Positions 1 through 6,819 of a stretch of DNA of 36,295 nt are shown here, piece by piece. Location of the stretch: the NCBI GenBank assembly GCA_028820495.1, contig JAPPIX010000282.1:1-36295 (forward strand). Reading direction: 5' to 3'. Below the pieces are notes generated by a model that searched no databases, was not told where the DNA came from, and saw nothing but the letters and a program-made list of their open reading frames with translations. Position 1 is the stretch's first letter, and each line of letters opens with the position of its first letter. Position numbers and translations under genes: made by a program. This DNA is from Gammaproteobacteria bacterium. Its GTDB lineage: Bacteria > Pseudomonadota > Gammaproteobacteria > Pseudomonadales > Azotimanducaceae.

Positions 1-693
1 CGCTTTGGCCTGCTGTCCCGGGAAGTCGAGCCGTTCGGTGAAGTGGTCGCCGCCGAACCGACCGCCGCGGTGCTGATGACTTGGTACCGGAACAACACCG
101 CCCATGTTCTGGCCCTGCCGTCGCTGATTGCGTTTTTGATGAACAACCGCCGCACGCCGTTGCGCACCGAGCAGCTCGAACGCATGGTCGCGACGATTTT
201 TCCCTATCCCGCCTGGGAACTGCACATCCGCTTTACCCCCGGCGACACCTCACGATGGATAGGCCACTTGGCCGCCCGCGGCCTGATCGTGGACAGCCCC
301 ACTGGGCTGCGGCCACCGCCAGCCGACAGCCCGGAAAGCCGGCGCCTGCACCTGTTGGCGGGGATCATTCGCCAAACCATGGAGCGCCAATACATCGTGC
401 TGAGCCTGCTGACCCGACCCGGCTACGAGGCGCCAACGCGCGGCGACCTCAAGGCGCAAAGCCAGCGCATTGCCCACAAGACGGCGCGCCTGTGCGGCAT
501 CAACGCGCCGGAGTTCTTCGACCAGCGTCTGTTCGATGGCTTCATCGACAAGCTCATCGACGACGGCTTGGTGTATGAGCAGGGTGAGGGCAAGGACCGC
601 CGCTTGGGCTACAGTCCCGTGCTCGACGAAGTGATGCGCGCCTCCGTTCGGGTCATCGACACCGAATTCCGCCACGCCGTGCTGAATGACTAA
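1..693 (+). CDS. plsB: Glycerol-3-phosphate acyltransferase PlsB, C-terminal part (5' end outside window)
   Basis: The reading frame is open from base 1, so the gene is cut by the window edge and only about 230 C-terminal residues are visible. PlsB is the inner-membrane enzyme that acylates the sn-1 position of glycerol-3-phosphate, the first step of phospholipid synthesis. The visible part lacks the catalytic HX4D region. It matches the C-terminal domain of proteobacterial PlsB as I remember it: a stretch like YRNNTAHVLALPSL, later LLAGIIRQTMERQYI, and near the end a GINAPEFFD segment followed by a short lysine- and acid-rich helix. It ends in TAA and converges with rsmJ on the other strand. 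The family call is firm. Upstream context and regulation cannot be judged. Confidence 0.93.
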   Translation, partial: RFGLLSREVEPFGEVVAAEPTAAVLMTWYRNNTAHVLALPSLIAFLMNNRRTPLRTEQLERMVATIFPYPAWELHIRFTPGDTSRWIGHLAARGLIVDSPTGLRPPPADSPESRRLHLLAGIIRQTMERQYIVLSLLTRPGYEAPTRGDLKAQSQRIAHKTARLCGINAPEFFDQRLFDGFIDKLIDDGLVYEQGEGKDRRLGYSPVLDEVMRASVRVIDTEFRHAVLND

Positions 694-708
694 CGACTAA
701 CGACTAAC
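688..708 (+). repeat. Three tandem copies of the heptamer GACTAAC over the plsB stop codon
   Basis: Three perfect copies of GACTAAC run head to tail, the first overlapping the plsB stop codon. A small perfect hairpin (GAGGC, loop GAT, GCCTC) follows at 709-721 without a T-tract. The roughly 100-bp gap between the convergent plsB and rsmJ genes holds nothing else I can name. The repeat is short enough to be slippage-prone, and no function is implied. Confidence 0.7.
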
Positions 709-799
709 GAGGCGATGCCTCAGACCGACGAGAGAGTGGTCGCCGGGCGCAAAATTCGGTTGATGCGACAGCCTTTCCCCGCGATCAAGAAAACAAACG

Positions 800-1498
800 T
801 CAGGCCCGGTAAACGTCGAAGCGGATGCGCCTGCCGCGCAGTTGCCAAGCGGGCCGGCCAGCCGCGGGGTCGTGAATGCGCCGCTTGATTACGACACGCT
901 GCCGAGCCACAGCCCTGGCCTGCTCCAGGCGCTCAGCCAGATCCAAGTCGTCGCGCGCCGCCAACTCGCGCAGAAGCTGCATGGACTTGTCCGGCAAGGC
1001 GCGCTTCCGCCGAGGTGGAAACATGGGATCCAAGTAGGCCACATCAACGCCTTTCCGCTGCGCCCGGCACCAGGTGCCCGCCTCTGCACAAACCACGGTG
1101 GCAGGCAGGGCGTGCCGAGCGACCAAGTCATCCAGCAGGGCCCAAACCAATGGCGAACGCTCCACCAGGGTGACCGCGCACCCCTTCAGCGCAAGGCTGA
1201 GGCCATCGGTTCCCCAACCGGCAAACACGTCAGCAACGCTAGGGCGTCGGCCCGCGCTGCAGGCGCGCGCCAGCAGCAGGGACTGGGCGGCGCGAGCCTT
1301 GATTCGATCCAAGCGCAGCCGGAACAACCGGCGCTCGCCGCCGTAGGCCAAGGCCATGCCCTGCTCGTCATAGTAAAGCTGAATGCCCGGACCCGGCGGC
1401 GGGCAACCCACCGGGCGCAGCGCGAACGCATCCGCGTAGCGCCGGGCAGGAACCCGGTGGTAAAGAACCGGCTGAGTGCTCAACAAATGCTCGGTCAA
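800..1498 (-). CDS. rsmJ: 16S rRNA (guanine(1516)-N(2))-methyltransferase RsmJ
   Basis: RsmJ methylates N2 of G1516 in 16S rRNA using SAM. The protein shows the SAM-binding motif I as DVFAGWGTDGLSLA, a following LVERSPLVWALLDD segment, and the family signature YLDPMFPPRRKRAL. The C-terminus RIRFDVYRA also matches. The frame stays open to an ATG at 1591, but that extension is translated from a REP-like hairpin repeat. I therefore place the start at a TTG at 1498, which has GAGAG about 10 bases upstream and gives 232 residues, close to the roughly 250 usual for the family. The start is the weakest part of this call. tsaB lies upstream in the same direction, separated by the repeat. Confidence 0.85.
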   Translation of the reverse strand: MTEHLLSTQPVLYHRVPARRYADAFALRPVGCPPPGPGIQLYYDEQGMALAYGGERRLFRLRLDRIKARAAQSLLLARACSAGRRPSVADVFAGWGTDGLSLALKGCAVTLVERSPLVWALLDDLVARHALPATVVCAEAGTWCRAQRKGVDVAYLDPMFPPRRKRALPDKSMQLLRELAARDDLDLAERLEQARAVARQRVVIKRRIHDPAAGRPAWQLRGRRIRFDVYRA

Positions 1499-1545
1499 CG
1501 CACAGCAGCTCTCATTTTGGCTTTTTCGTTGCGTCAAGCGAAGCT

Positions 1546-1610
1546 TCCCGGAGCGAGGGCGTCCCGCCCTCGATGGAATTCCCCGTTTCATTTCGAGGGC
1601 AAGATGCCCT
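1546..1610. repeat. REP-like interspersed repeat with two hairpins
   Basis: The segment holds a perfect hairpin, CGAGGGC (1554-1560), loop GTCCC, GCCCTCG (1566-1572). A second follows: AGGGCA (1596-1601), loop AGA, TGCCCT (1605-1610). The first 23 bases (1546-1568) recur exactly at 16856-16878, in another intergenic region 15 kb away. This suggests a dispersed extragenic palindromic repeat rather than a one-off terminator. It lies between tsaB and rsmJ, both on the minus strand, and could attenuate or stabilise their transcript. That role is inference. Confidence 0.65.
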
Positions 1611-1645
1611 TGTCTCCGACAAAGTGAGAATTGGTGGCCAACCCA

Positions 1646-2320
1646 CTATTTGGTTGAGGGAGCACTGGCCATGCGCCACGGGCTGTCGCCTTGGACATAG
1701 GCCGGCAGGCCGAGTTCCGGGTCCAGCCCGCCGCCCTCGGCAAGAGCCCGGGCTCCGAGCCGGGCAATCAAGCCAGCACCTACCGTCACTTCCGATAGAA
1801 CCGACGCATCGGCAGGCAGCCAAGGGGGTGGATCGCCGACCAACGGCCAACCATTGGCTAAGTCCGCCCAATCGGGGCAAGCGGTGAGCAGTTGGTCTTG
1901 ACGGCAAGCGGCCGGTTCGCCATCGGCGATGCGGAAACTGGCCAAGTAGAAGGCGTCCCGGCGTGAGCGAATGCTGACCACGACCCCTTCCTCAACGGGA
2001 AGCTGCTCGATGGCGGCCACCGCCAAGGCCAAGGTGGAGGAAACCGGTGCCACGCTGGCGCCGGCGCCAAGGGCGAGGGCCTGAGCCACGGCGGCGGCGA
2101 TGCGAACGCCGGTAAAGGAGCCGGGACCGCAGCCAAAGGCGACGCCGTCCAACTCCTGGGGCGTCAAGCCGGCCGTCGCGAACAAGCCATCGATCAGCCC
2201 AAGGATGTGCTCGTTGTGCGCCCGCGCCATCTTTCGCGTATCCTCCCGCACGGTCCCATCAAGAAGCAGGGCGGCTGAGCAAAGTTGGCGCGAAGTTTCT
2301 ATGCCGAGAACCCGGACCAT
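1646..2320 (-). CDS. tsaB: tRNA threonylcarbamoyladenosine biosynthesis protein TsaB
   Basis: TsaB is the non-catalytic ASKHA-fold partner of TsaD in the complex that makes t6A37 on ANN-decoding tRNAs, working with TsaC and TsaE. The N-terminus VLGIETSRQLCSAALL is the typical first strand of the fold. A histidine-containing RAHNEHILGLID helix follows, then the GCGPGSFTGVRIA signature. At 224 residues it is close to the E. coli protein (about 231). The gene is divergent from moeA with only 32 bp between the two start codons, so their promoters must overlap or lie inside the neighbouring gene. Confidence 0.94.
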   Translation of the reverse strand: MVRVLGIETSRQLCSAALLLDGTVREDTRKMARAHNEHILGLIDGLFATAGLTPQELDGVAFGCGPGSFTGVRIAAAVAQALALGAGASVAPVSSTLALAVAAIEQLPVEEGVVVSIRSRRDAFYLASFRIADGEPAACRQDQLLTACPDWADLANGWPLVGDPPPWLPADASVLSEVTVGAGLIARLGARALAEGGGLDPELGLPAYVQGDSPWRMASAPSTK

Positions 2321-2352
2321 GGCGCGATGTTACCACCCCGCCGGCGCCAAAG

Positions 2353-3567
2353 ATGAGCCTGCCCACCCCCCTGGATCTTGACGCAGCGCGCCAACGCATT
2401 CTGGCCCGAATTCCTGCGCCCGAAGCGGTTGAACGCATCGCCCTCGATCGGGCCTTGGGCCGCGTCGCCGCCGAAGACTCCCTCGCCCGCACCGACTTGC
2501 CGCCGTTCAACGCCTCGGCGATGGACGGCTACGCCTTCCGCTGGCGGCCCGGCTTGACCCGGCTGCGCGTTGTCGGCGCCAGCCTAGCCGGGCATCCGTT
2601 CAACAGCCAGGTGCCGGACGGCGCAGCGGTCCGAATCACCACCGGGGCCGCCCTGCCCGGCGATTGCGATACGGTGGTCATTCAGGAAGACTGCGCCCTG
2701 AGCGACACGGCTCTCAGCTTGAACAGCGTCCCCAGCCGGGGAGGCAACGTGCGCCTGCGGGGCCACGACCTGCGCCAGGGCGACGTCGTCGCGGCGCGGG
2801 GGCGGCGGCTGAACGCCTTCGACATTGGCACTTTGGCAGCGGCCGGGGTCGATGCGGCGACCGTCTTCGCCCGCCCGCGCATCGCCGTCTTCTCCAGCGG
2901 CGATGAACTGCAAAGGCCGGGCACGCCCTTGACGTACGGCAACATCTACGACTCCAACCGCTACGCCGTCGCTGGCCTGCTCAGCCAACTGCCCGTGGCG
3001 GTGCGGAACCTGGGCGTGCTCGCTGACGATGCCAGCGCAATCGCCGACGCCTTGACGGAGGCCAGCGCCGAGTGTGCGCTCATTCTTACCAGCGGCGGCG
3101 TCTCGGTGGGCGATGCGGATCTGGTGAAGTCCACCTTGGAGCGCCTTGGCGAACTGGACTTTTGGCGCCTCAACCTAAAGCCGGGCAAGCCGCTCGCCTT
3201 CGGGCGCATCGGCCGAGCGCGCCTGATGGGCCTGCCCGGCAACCCCGTCTCCACCATCGTCACCTACCTGCTGCTCGCTAAACCCGCCGTGGAAGCCCTG
3301 TGCGGCATGGCGCCGCAAGAGCCGCTGATCCTGCGCTGCCAGCTCACCCAAGCGGTGCGCCACAAGGCGGGTCGAGAGGAATACCTGCGCGGCACGGCCA
3401 CAACGGCGCAGCGCCCGGCCCAAGTGACGCCAACCGGCGACCAAAGCTCCAACCGCATGAGCACCTTCGCCGCAGCCAATTGCCTGATCCGCATACCCAA
3501 GAGTGACGGCGACCTGCCAGCGGGCGCTTGGGTTGAAGTGTTGCCGCTCACCGGGCTAGTCTCTTAA
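2353..3567 (+). CDS. moeA: Molybdopterin molybdenumtransferase MoeA
   Basis: MoeA inserts molybdate into adenylylated molybdopterin at the last step of molybdenum cofactor synthesis. The 404-residue protein shows the expected order. An N-terminal segment carries ALGRVAAEDS and PFNASAMDGYA. Next come the beta domain and then the MogA-like fold with GDEL, TSGGVSVGDADLV, LKPGKPLAFG and GLPGNPVST. The C-terminal domain contains GREEYLRG and DQSSNRMSTFA. The length is normal and no catalytic motif is missing. No other Moco gene is visible in the window, so it appears to be a stand-alone copy. Confidence 0.96.
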   Translation: MSLPTPLDLDAARQRILARIPAPEAVERIALDRALGRVAAEDSLARTDLPPFNASAMDGYAFRWRPGLTRLRVVGASLAGHPFNSQVPDGAAVRITTGAALPGDCDTVVIQEDCALSDTALSLNSVPSRGGNVRLRGHDLRQGDVVAARGRRLNAFDIGTLAAAGVDAATVFARPRIAVFSSGDELQRPGTPLTYGNIYDSNRYAVAGLLSQLPVAVRNLGVLADDASAIADALTEASAECALILTSGGVSVGDADLVKSTLERLGELDFWRLNLKPGKPLAFGRIGRARLMGLPGNPVSTIVTYLLLAKPAVEALCGMAPQEPLILRCQLTQAVRHKAGREEYLRGTATTAQRPAQVTPTGDQSSNRMSTFAAANCLIRIPKSDGDLPAGAWVEVLPLTGLVS

Positions 3568-3626
3568 CTGGCACCATCGGTTAGCCCGTCGTGCGGGCAC
3601 AGGCTTTTTGAGGGGAGGGATTGATC

Positions 3627-4385
3627 TTGTGCACTTCACATGATGTCGAGGACAACACCCAAAACGGCGATCCACGCAGCGGCTACGTCCTCGCCGAGGA
3701 TTGGCCGCGATACCCGCCGGAAATGCACTTCGAGATGGGCAGCGGCGTTGCGGTCGATGAGCATGGCATCATCTACCTGTTCACCCGCGACCTGGAGCAC
3801 TGGGCGGCCCACCCGCTGGCCATGAGCGCCAAAATGGGCAAGAGCACGGTATCGATGTTCAACCGCGACGGCGACTACCTCGGCAAGTGGGGCCACTCCG
3901 ACGAGCCCGGATTTGCGCTCGGCGCCCACACCATCCACATCGAGAAGGACGGCTTCTTCTGGACCACCGACCGCGACGGACACACGGTCAGAAAGTTCAC
4001 GCCCGAAGGCGAGATGCTGCTCCAACTGGGCACCTTCGCCGAGTGGGGCTGTGACGAAAGCCACTTCAATGGACCGACCGCCGTGGTCGTGCAGGATGAC
4101 GGCACCATCGTGGTCGATGAGTGGACCCACATCATGCCGCTGAGCTTGGCCACCTACGGCAATCGCATTTATGCTAGCGACAAGATGAGCAATCTCGCCA
4201 TTCTCGACGAAGACTCGGGCCGTGTGCTCAGCCGCGTGGACAACATCGCGATCTACATCCATCAGCTCGCCATGGACGCCCACGGCGATCTCTACACCGC
4301 TTCGGTTTATCCGGAGCGCGCCGGCGAAGCCCGAGGCCCAACCGGTCCGTCCCACCGGCGATGGACGCGATCCGCAAACGGATGA
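3627..4385 (+). CDS. NHL/six-bladed beta-propeller protein, possibly internally deleted
   Basis: The protein resembles soluble beta-propeller proteins related to peptidyl-alpha-hydroxyglycine alpha-amidating lyase. It has repeated strands such as GSGVAVDEHGIIYLFTRD, GAHTIHIEKDGFFWTTDRDGHTVRKF, LAMDAHGDLYTASVYPE and a closing GPSHRRW. Its enzymatic activity, if any, is unknown. A strong Shine-Dalgarno (GGGGAGG, 3612-3618) is best spaced for a TTG at 3627; a TTG at 3621 is also in frame. At 252 residues it is shorter than the roughly 300 I expect. The blade after DGTIVV breaks off abruptly into DEWTHIMPLSLATYGNRIYASDK, which suggests one blade was lost by an in-frame deletion. It is probably co-transcribed with the amidohydrolase 73 bp downstream. 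Confidence 0.6.
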   Translation: MCTSHDVEDNTQNGDPRSGYVLAEDWPRYPPEMHFEMGSGVAVDEHGIIYLFTRDLEHWAAHPLAMSAKMGKSTVSMFNRDGDYLGKWGHSDEPGFALGAHTIHIEKDGFFWTTDRDGHTVRKFTPEGEMLLQLGTFAEWGCDESHFNGPTAVVVQDDGTIVVDEWTHIMPLSLATYGNRIYASDKMSNLAILDEDSGRVLSRVDNIAIYIHQLAMDAHGDLYTASVYPERAGEARGPTGPSHRRWTRSANG

Positions 4386-4458
4386 TTCGCCCCGGCACGC
4401 AACGAACGGCGGAAGACGACGGGATGCTCTAAGGATTGACGCTCATGGAGGAAACAAC

Positions 4459-5667
4459 ATGGCCACTCTGATCACCAACGCCAGGCTATTCACCGCCGTC
4501 GATGAGCAGGTCGTCGAAGACGGCGCCCTGCTGATCGAAGACGGCATCATCAAGTACGCGGGGCCTGCGGCGGCACTGCCGGAACCCAACAACGGCGCGG
4601 CAGTTCAGGACGTCGGCGGCGCGTTCGTGATGCCCGGCATGACCGAGACCCACGCCCATCTGTCGTTTGCCGATGCCAGCCCATTCGCCATCGGTGCCAC
4701 CCCAGTTGAACAGGCAACCATCACGGCCGTGCGCAACGCCGACCTGATGCTGTCGTCCGGATTCACGTCCGCCATCAGCTTCGGTTCGACCTACAAGATC
4801 GACGTGGCCCTGCGCGACGCCATCGAGGCCGGGCGAATCAGCGGCCCGCGCCTGCTCGCTGCCGGCCGCGACCTCGGCGCAACCGCCAGCAACGTGGACT
4901 CCCCGGGGGGCTTAAGCCGCATCGCCGATGGCCCCTGGGCCTTGCGCAAGGCGGTTCGGGAGCAACGCCGGGACCGCGTCGATGTGGTCAAGATCTTCAT
5001 CGACGGCGAGGCGATCAATGAAGTCAATCCGCCGGGCGAACTCGGCTTCTGCGACGAGGAGGTCAATGCCGTGGTGGATGAGGCCCACCGCCACGGCCTG
5101 CGCGTGGCCTGCCATGCGCGCAGCGCCGCCGCCGTGAAGCAGGCGGTGCGGGCTGGGGTGGACTTCGTCGGTCACGCCAACTACTTGGACGAGGAAGCGG
5201 TGGATCTTTTGGCCACCCGCAACGACAGCGTGTACGTCGGCCCGGCAATCGCCTGGGAGGTTCAATACGTAGCGCAATGCGAATCCTTGGGCGTCAGCCC
5301 AGAGACCGTGCGCGCCCAAGGCTACGAGGACGAGATCGAGGCCACCGTGAGGACCGTGGGCATGCTGCGCAAGGCGGGCGTCAAGCTCGTGGTCGGCGGC
5401 GACTACGGCATCAGCATCGCGCCCCACGGCACCTACGCCAAGGACTTGGAGTACTTCGTCGATCTGTTCGACATGCGTCCGGCGGAAGCCTTGGTCTGCG
5501 CCACCCGCAACGGCGGCATCGCGATGGACCCATCCGGCGCTTTGGGCACTCTGCAAGCCGGAACCGCCGCTGACGTGGTGTTGGTCGATGGCGACCCGCT
5601 GGCGGACATCCGCGTTCTCCAGGACCACGACAAGCTCACCGTGATGAAAGGCGGCGTGGTGCACTGA
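4459..5667 (+). CDS. Metal-dependent amidohydrolase (imidazolonepropionase-like)
   Basis: This is a hydrolase of the TIM-barrel amidohydrolase superfamily. The beta-sandwich N-terminus (LITNARLFT, DGIIKYAG, VMPGMTETHAHLS) leads into the HxH metal motif near residues 65-67. Later ligand candidates are the lysine in VVKIFIDG, the histidine in VACHAR, the histidine in FVGHANYLDE and the aspartate in VVGGDYGIS. The barrel is followed by GTLQAGTAADVVLVDGDPLADI, which closes the sandwich domain. The start is set by a strong GGAGG at 4447-4451, seven bases before ATG 4459. The substrate cannot be read from sequence; related enzymes act on imidazolones, dipeptides or organophosphate-like esters. The adjacent NHL protein suggests a small catabolic operon. 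Confidence 0.85.
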   Translation: MATLITNARLFTAVDEQVVEDGALLIEDGIIKYAGPAAALPEPNNGAAVQDVGGAFVMPGMTETHAHLSFADASPFAIGATPVEQATITAVRNADLMLSSGFTSAISFGSTYKIDVALRDAIEAGRISGPRLLAAGRDLGATASNVDSPGGLSRIADGPWALRKAVREQRRDRVDVVKIFIDGEAINEVNPPGELGFCDEEVNAVVDEAHRHGLRVACHARSAAAVKQAVRAGVDFVGHANYLDEEAVDLLATRNDSVYVGPAIAWEVQYVAQCESLGVSPETVRAQGYEDEIEATVRTVGMLRKAGVKLVVGGDYGISIAPHGTYAKDLEYFVDLFDMRPAEALVCATRNGGIAMDPSGALGTLQAGTAADVVLVDGDPLADIRVLQDHDKLTVMKGGVVH

Positions 5668-5991
5668 AGGGGGACTATGCCGGGCGTTCGCCTCTGGGCC
5701 TAAAGCTGGGCGAACCGCTCAACTTTAGCAAACTTGCCGGAGTCCTGATTGCGCCCGCTCCAACCAAGGGAAAAAGGTCAGTGCCTACGGGCTGCTCGCA
5801 GCGCCTTCGGTCGCTCGCCATCGCCAGCTAGTGGCCCGGCTGACCGAAGCCGCCGCCACGCTTGACGACAGCGCTGCCGCCGACTTGGTTGAAGAAGCCT
5901 TGTCACCGGACAACGAGGCATTGTCAATCGCGGAAGATCGAAAGCCGCGAAGTGAAGCAACCTAGCATTTGGACAAAAACACAACATTTGG
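5668..5991. other. Intergenic stretch with inverted repeats and a possible gene remnant
   Basis: The 5' part has two interleaved inverted repeats: GTTCGCC with GGCGAAC, and CTAAAG with CTTTAG. Neither has a T-tract, so terminator function is unproven. From a GTG at 5831 a 44-codon plus-strand frame runs to TAG at 5963-5965 (VARLTEAAATLDDSAAADLV, then more acidic residues). It stays open further upstream without a start, so it may be the tail of a degraded gene. Its place just ahead of an ImmA/IrrE gene is where an XRE antitoxin or repressor partner is often found, but I see no helix-turn-helix in it. Confidence 0.35.
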
Positions 5992-6020
5992 TTGATTTAT
6001 TCATGTGAATCCACTATATG
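5992..6020 (+). promoter_or_regulatory. Sigma-70 type promoter with operator-like palindromes for the ImmA/IrrE gene
   Basis: TTGATT (5992-5997) and TATATG (6015-6020) are separated by 17 bases, a good -35/-10 pair. Two inverted repeats overlap it: ATTCA-TG-TGAAT inside the spacer, and CCAC-TATAT-GTGG across the -10 box. Transcription would begin at about 6027, next to ATG 6029, predicting a leaderless or nearly leaderless mRNA. The palindromes look like repressor sites, but the repressor is not identified. Confidence 0.6.
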
Positions 6021-6028
6021 TGGTGTTC

Positions 6029-6700
6029 ATGCACGAATCACCCGAACAAGTAGCCGACCAGCTACGGCAGAAAATCTGGAGAGAGCGCCACCAGATTTGG
6101 GGGGATCAAGTTCCTGCCGACCCAGTCGATATGCTCGACCCTCGCATAGCGATCCAACTGCTCGGCTATGAATTCGAACTCGTTCCAGAAATTCTTGGTT
6201 GGCCCCCAGATAAACACCATGCTCTTGCCGGCGAGGAGGATCCCGGTCGCAAACAAGTTACCGTATCGGAGCAATTCGGTTTTCAGTCTGCGCGATTCAC
6301 TGCTGCCCACGAACTCGCCCACGTCATGCTCCACTCGGGAAGGATGTTTCGAGAACGCCCCATCAGCGGCCCTCGACTGGGCGAACAAAATCCCGCGGAG
6401 CGCGAAGCCGACAAGTTCGCCGCAGATTTCCTTATGCCGAAAAAGCTGCTGCTCACTCGCATTAGAACCTCGTTCGACGTGGAACCACCCATAGTGGTGA
6501 GAGATGCGGAAGCCTTTTGGCTGGACATGGATCAACCTGAGGATTTGCTTCGGGCTTCGCCAAACTCCCATGAACTCGCATTTGCGCTCGCAAAGTGCCC
6601 GCGAGACTTCCACGGTAACCGGATTCTCTCTCTCGCGGAGCAATTCAAGGTGTCAGTTCAAGCCATGGCCTATCGAGTCCAAGAGCTTCGTTTGATTTGA
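6029..6700 (+). CDS. ImmA/IrrE family metallopeptidase
   Basis: This is a zinc peptidase of the M78 type. HELAHVMLH supplies H94, E95 and H98, and the third ligand is probably E126 in READKFAADFLMP. The family (ImmA of ICEBs1, IrrE of Deinococcus) cleaves XRE-type repressors, or serves as the toxin-like half of paired systems. I chose ATG 6029 because the GTG at 6005 lies inside the promoter spacer; this gives 223 residues. The C-terminal part (residues about 150-223) ends in a small helical segment, LAEQFKVSVQAMAYRVQELRL, that resembles the family's DNA- or repressor-binding tail. No XRE partner is encoded next to it, which is unusual. It precedes two DNA methyltransferases. Confidence 0.85.
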   Translation: MHESPEQVADQLRQKIWRERHQIWGDQVPADPVDMLDPRIAIQLLGYEFELVPEILGWPPDKHHALAGEEDPGRKQVTVSEQFGFQSARFTAAHELAHVMLHSGRMFRERPISGPRLGEQNPAEREADKFAADFLMPKKLLLTRIRTSFDVEPPIVVRDAEAFWLDMDQPEDLLRASPNSHELAFALAKCPRDFHGNRILSLAEQFKVSVQAMAYRVQELRLI

Positions 6701-6752
6701 CGCGAAGCCCCCGCCAAGAACCGATAGGCACTTGGCACCGCCATGCCACGCA

Positions 6753-6798
6753 TTGCGGTGAGGTGAGCGGGCAAGATATACTGGATACAAGAACAGTA
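6753..6798 (+). promoter_or_regulatory. LexA-type SOS box overlapping the promoter of the methyltransferase genes
   Basis: Positions 6779-6798 read TACTGGATACAAGAACAGTA: perfect TACTG and CAGTA half-sites with 10 bases between, matching the gammaproteobacterial LexA consensus TACTG-N10-CAGTA. The box overlaps a likely -10 (TATACT, 6777-6782), which lies 18 bases from a weak -35 (TTGCGG, 6753-6758). This is the usual geometry for LexA repression. ATG 6820 follows 21 bases later. The box is clearly seen; SOS control of the operon is inference. Confidence 0.7.
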
Positions 6799-6819
6799 TT
6801 TTCTAGTTGAAAGCACCCC

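Noticed and set aside
1499..1591. 31-residue N-terminal extension of RsmJ
   Set aside because: It is translated from the REP-like hairpin repeat and makes the protein longer than the family.
3636..4355. Long antisense frame opposite the NHL protein
   Set aside because: Composition is that of a reverse-strand shadow (Val, Ala, His rich), with no recognisable domain or ribosome site.
5668..6004. Rho-independent terminator after the amidohydrolase
   Set aside because: The inverted repeats there lack a following T-tract and have long loops.
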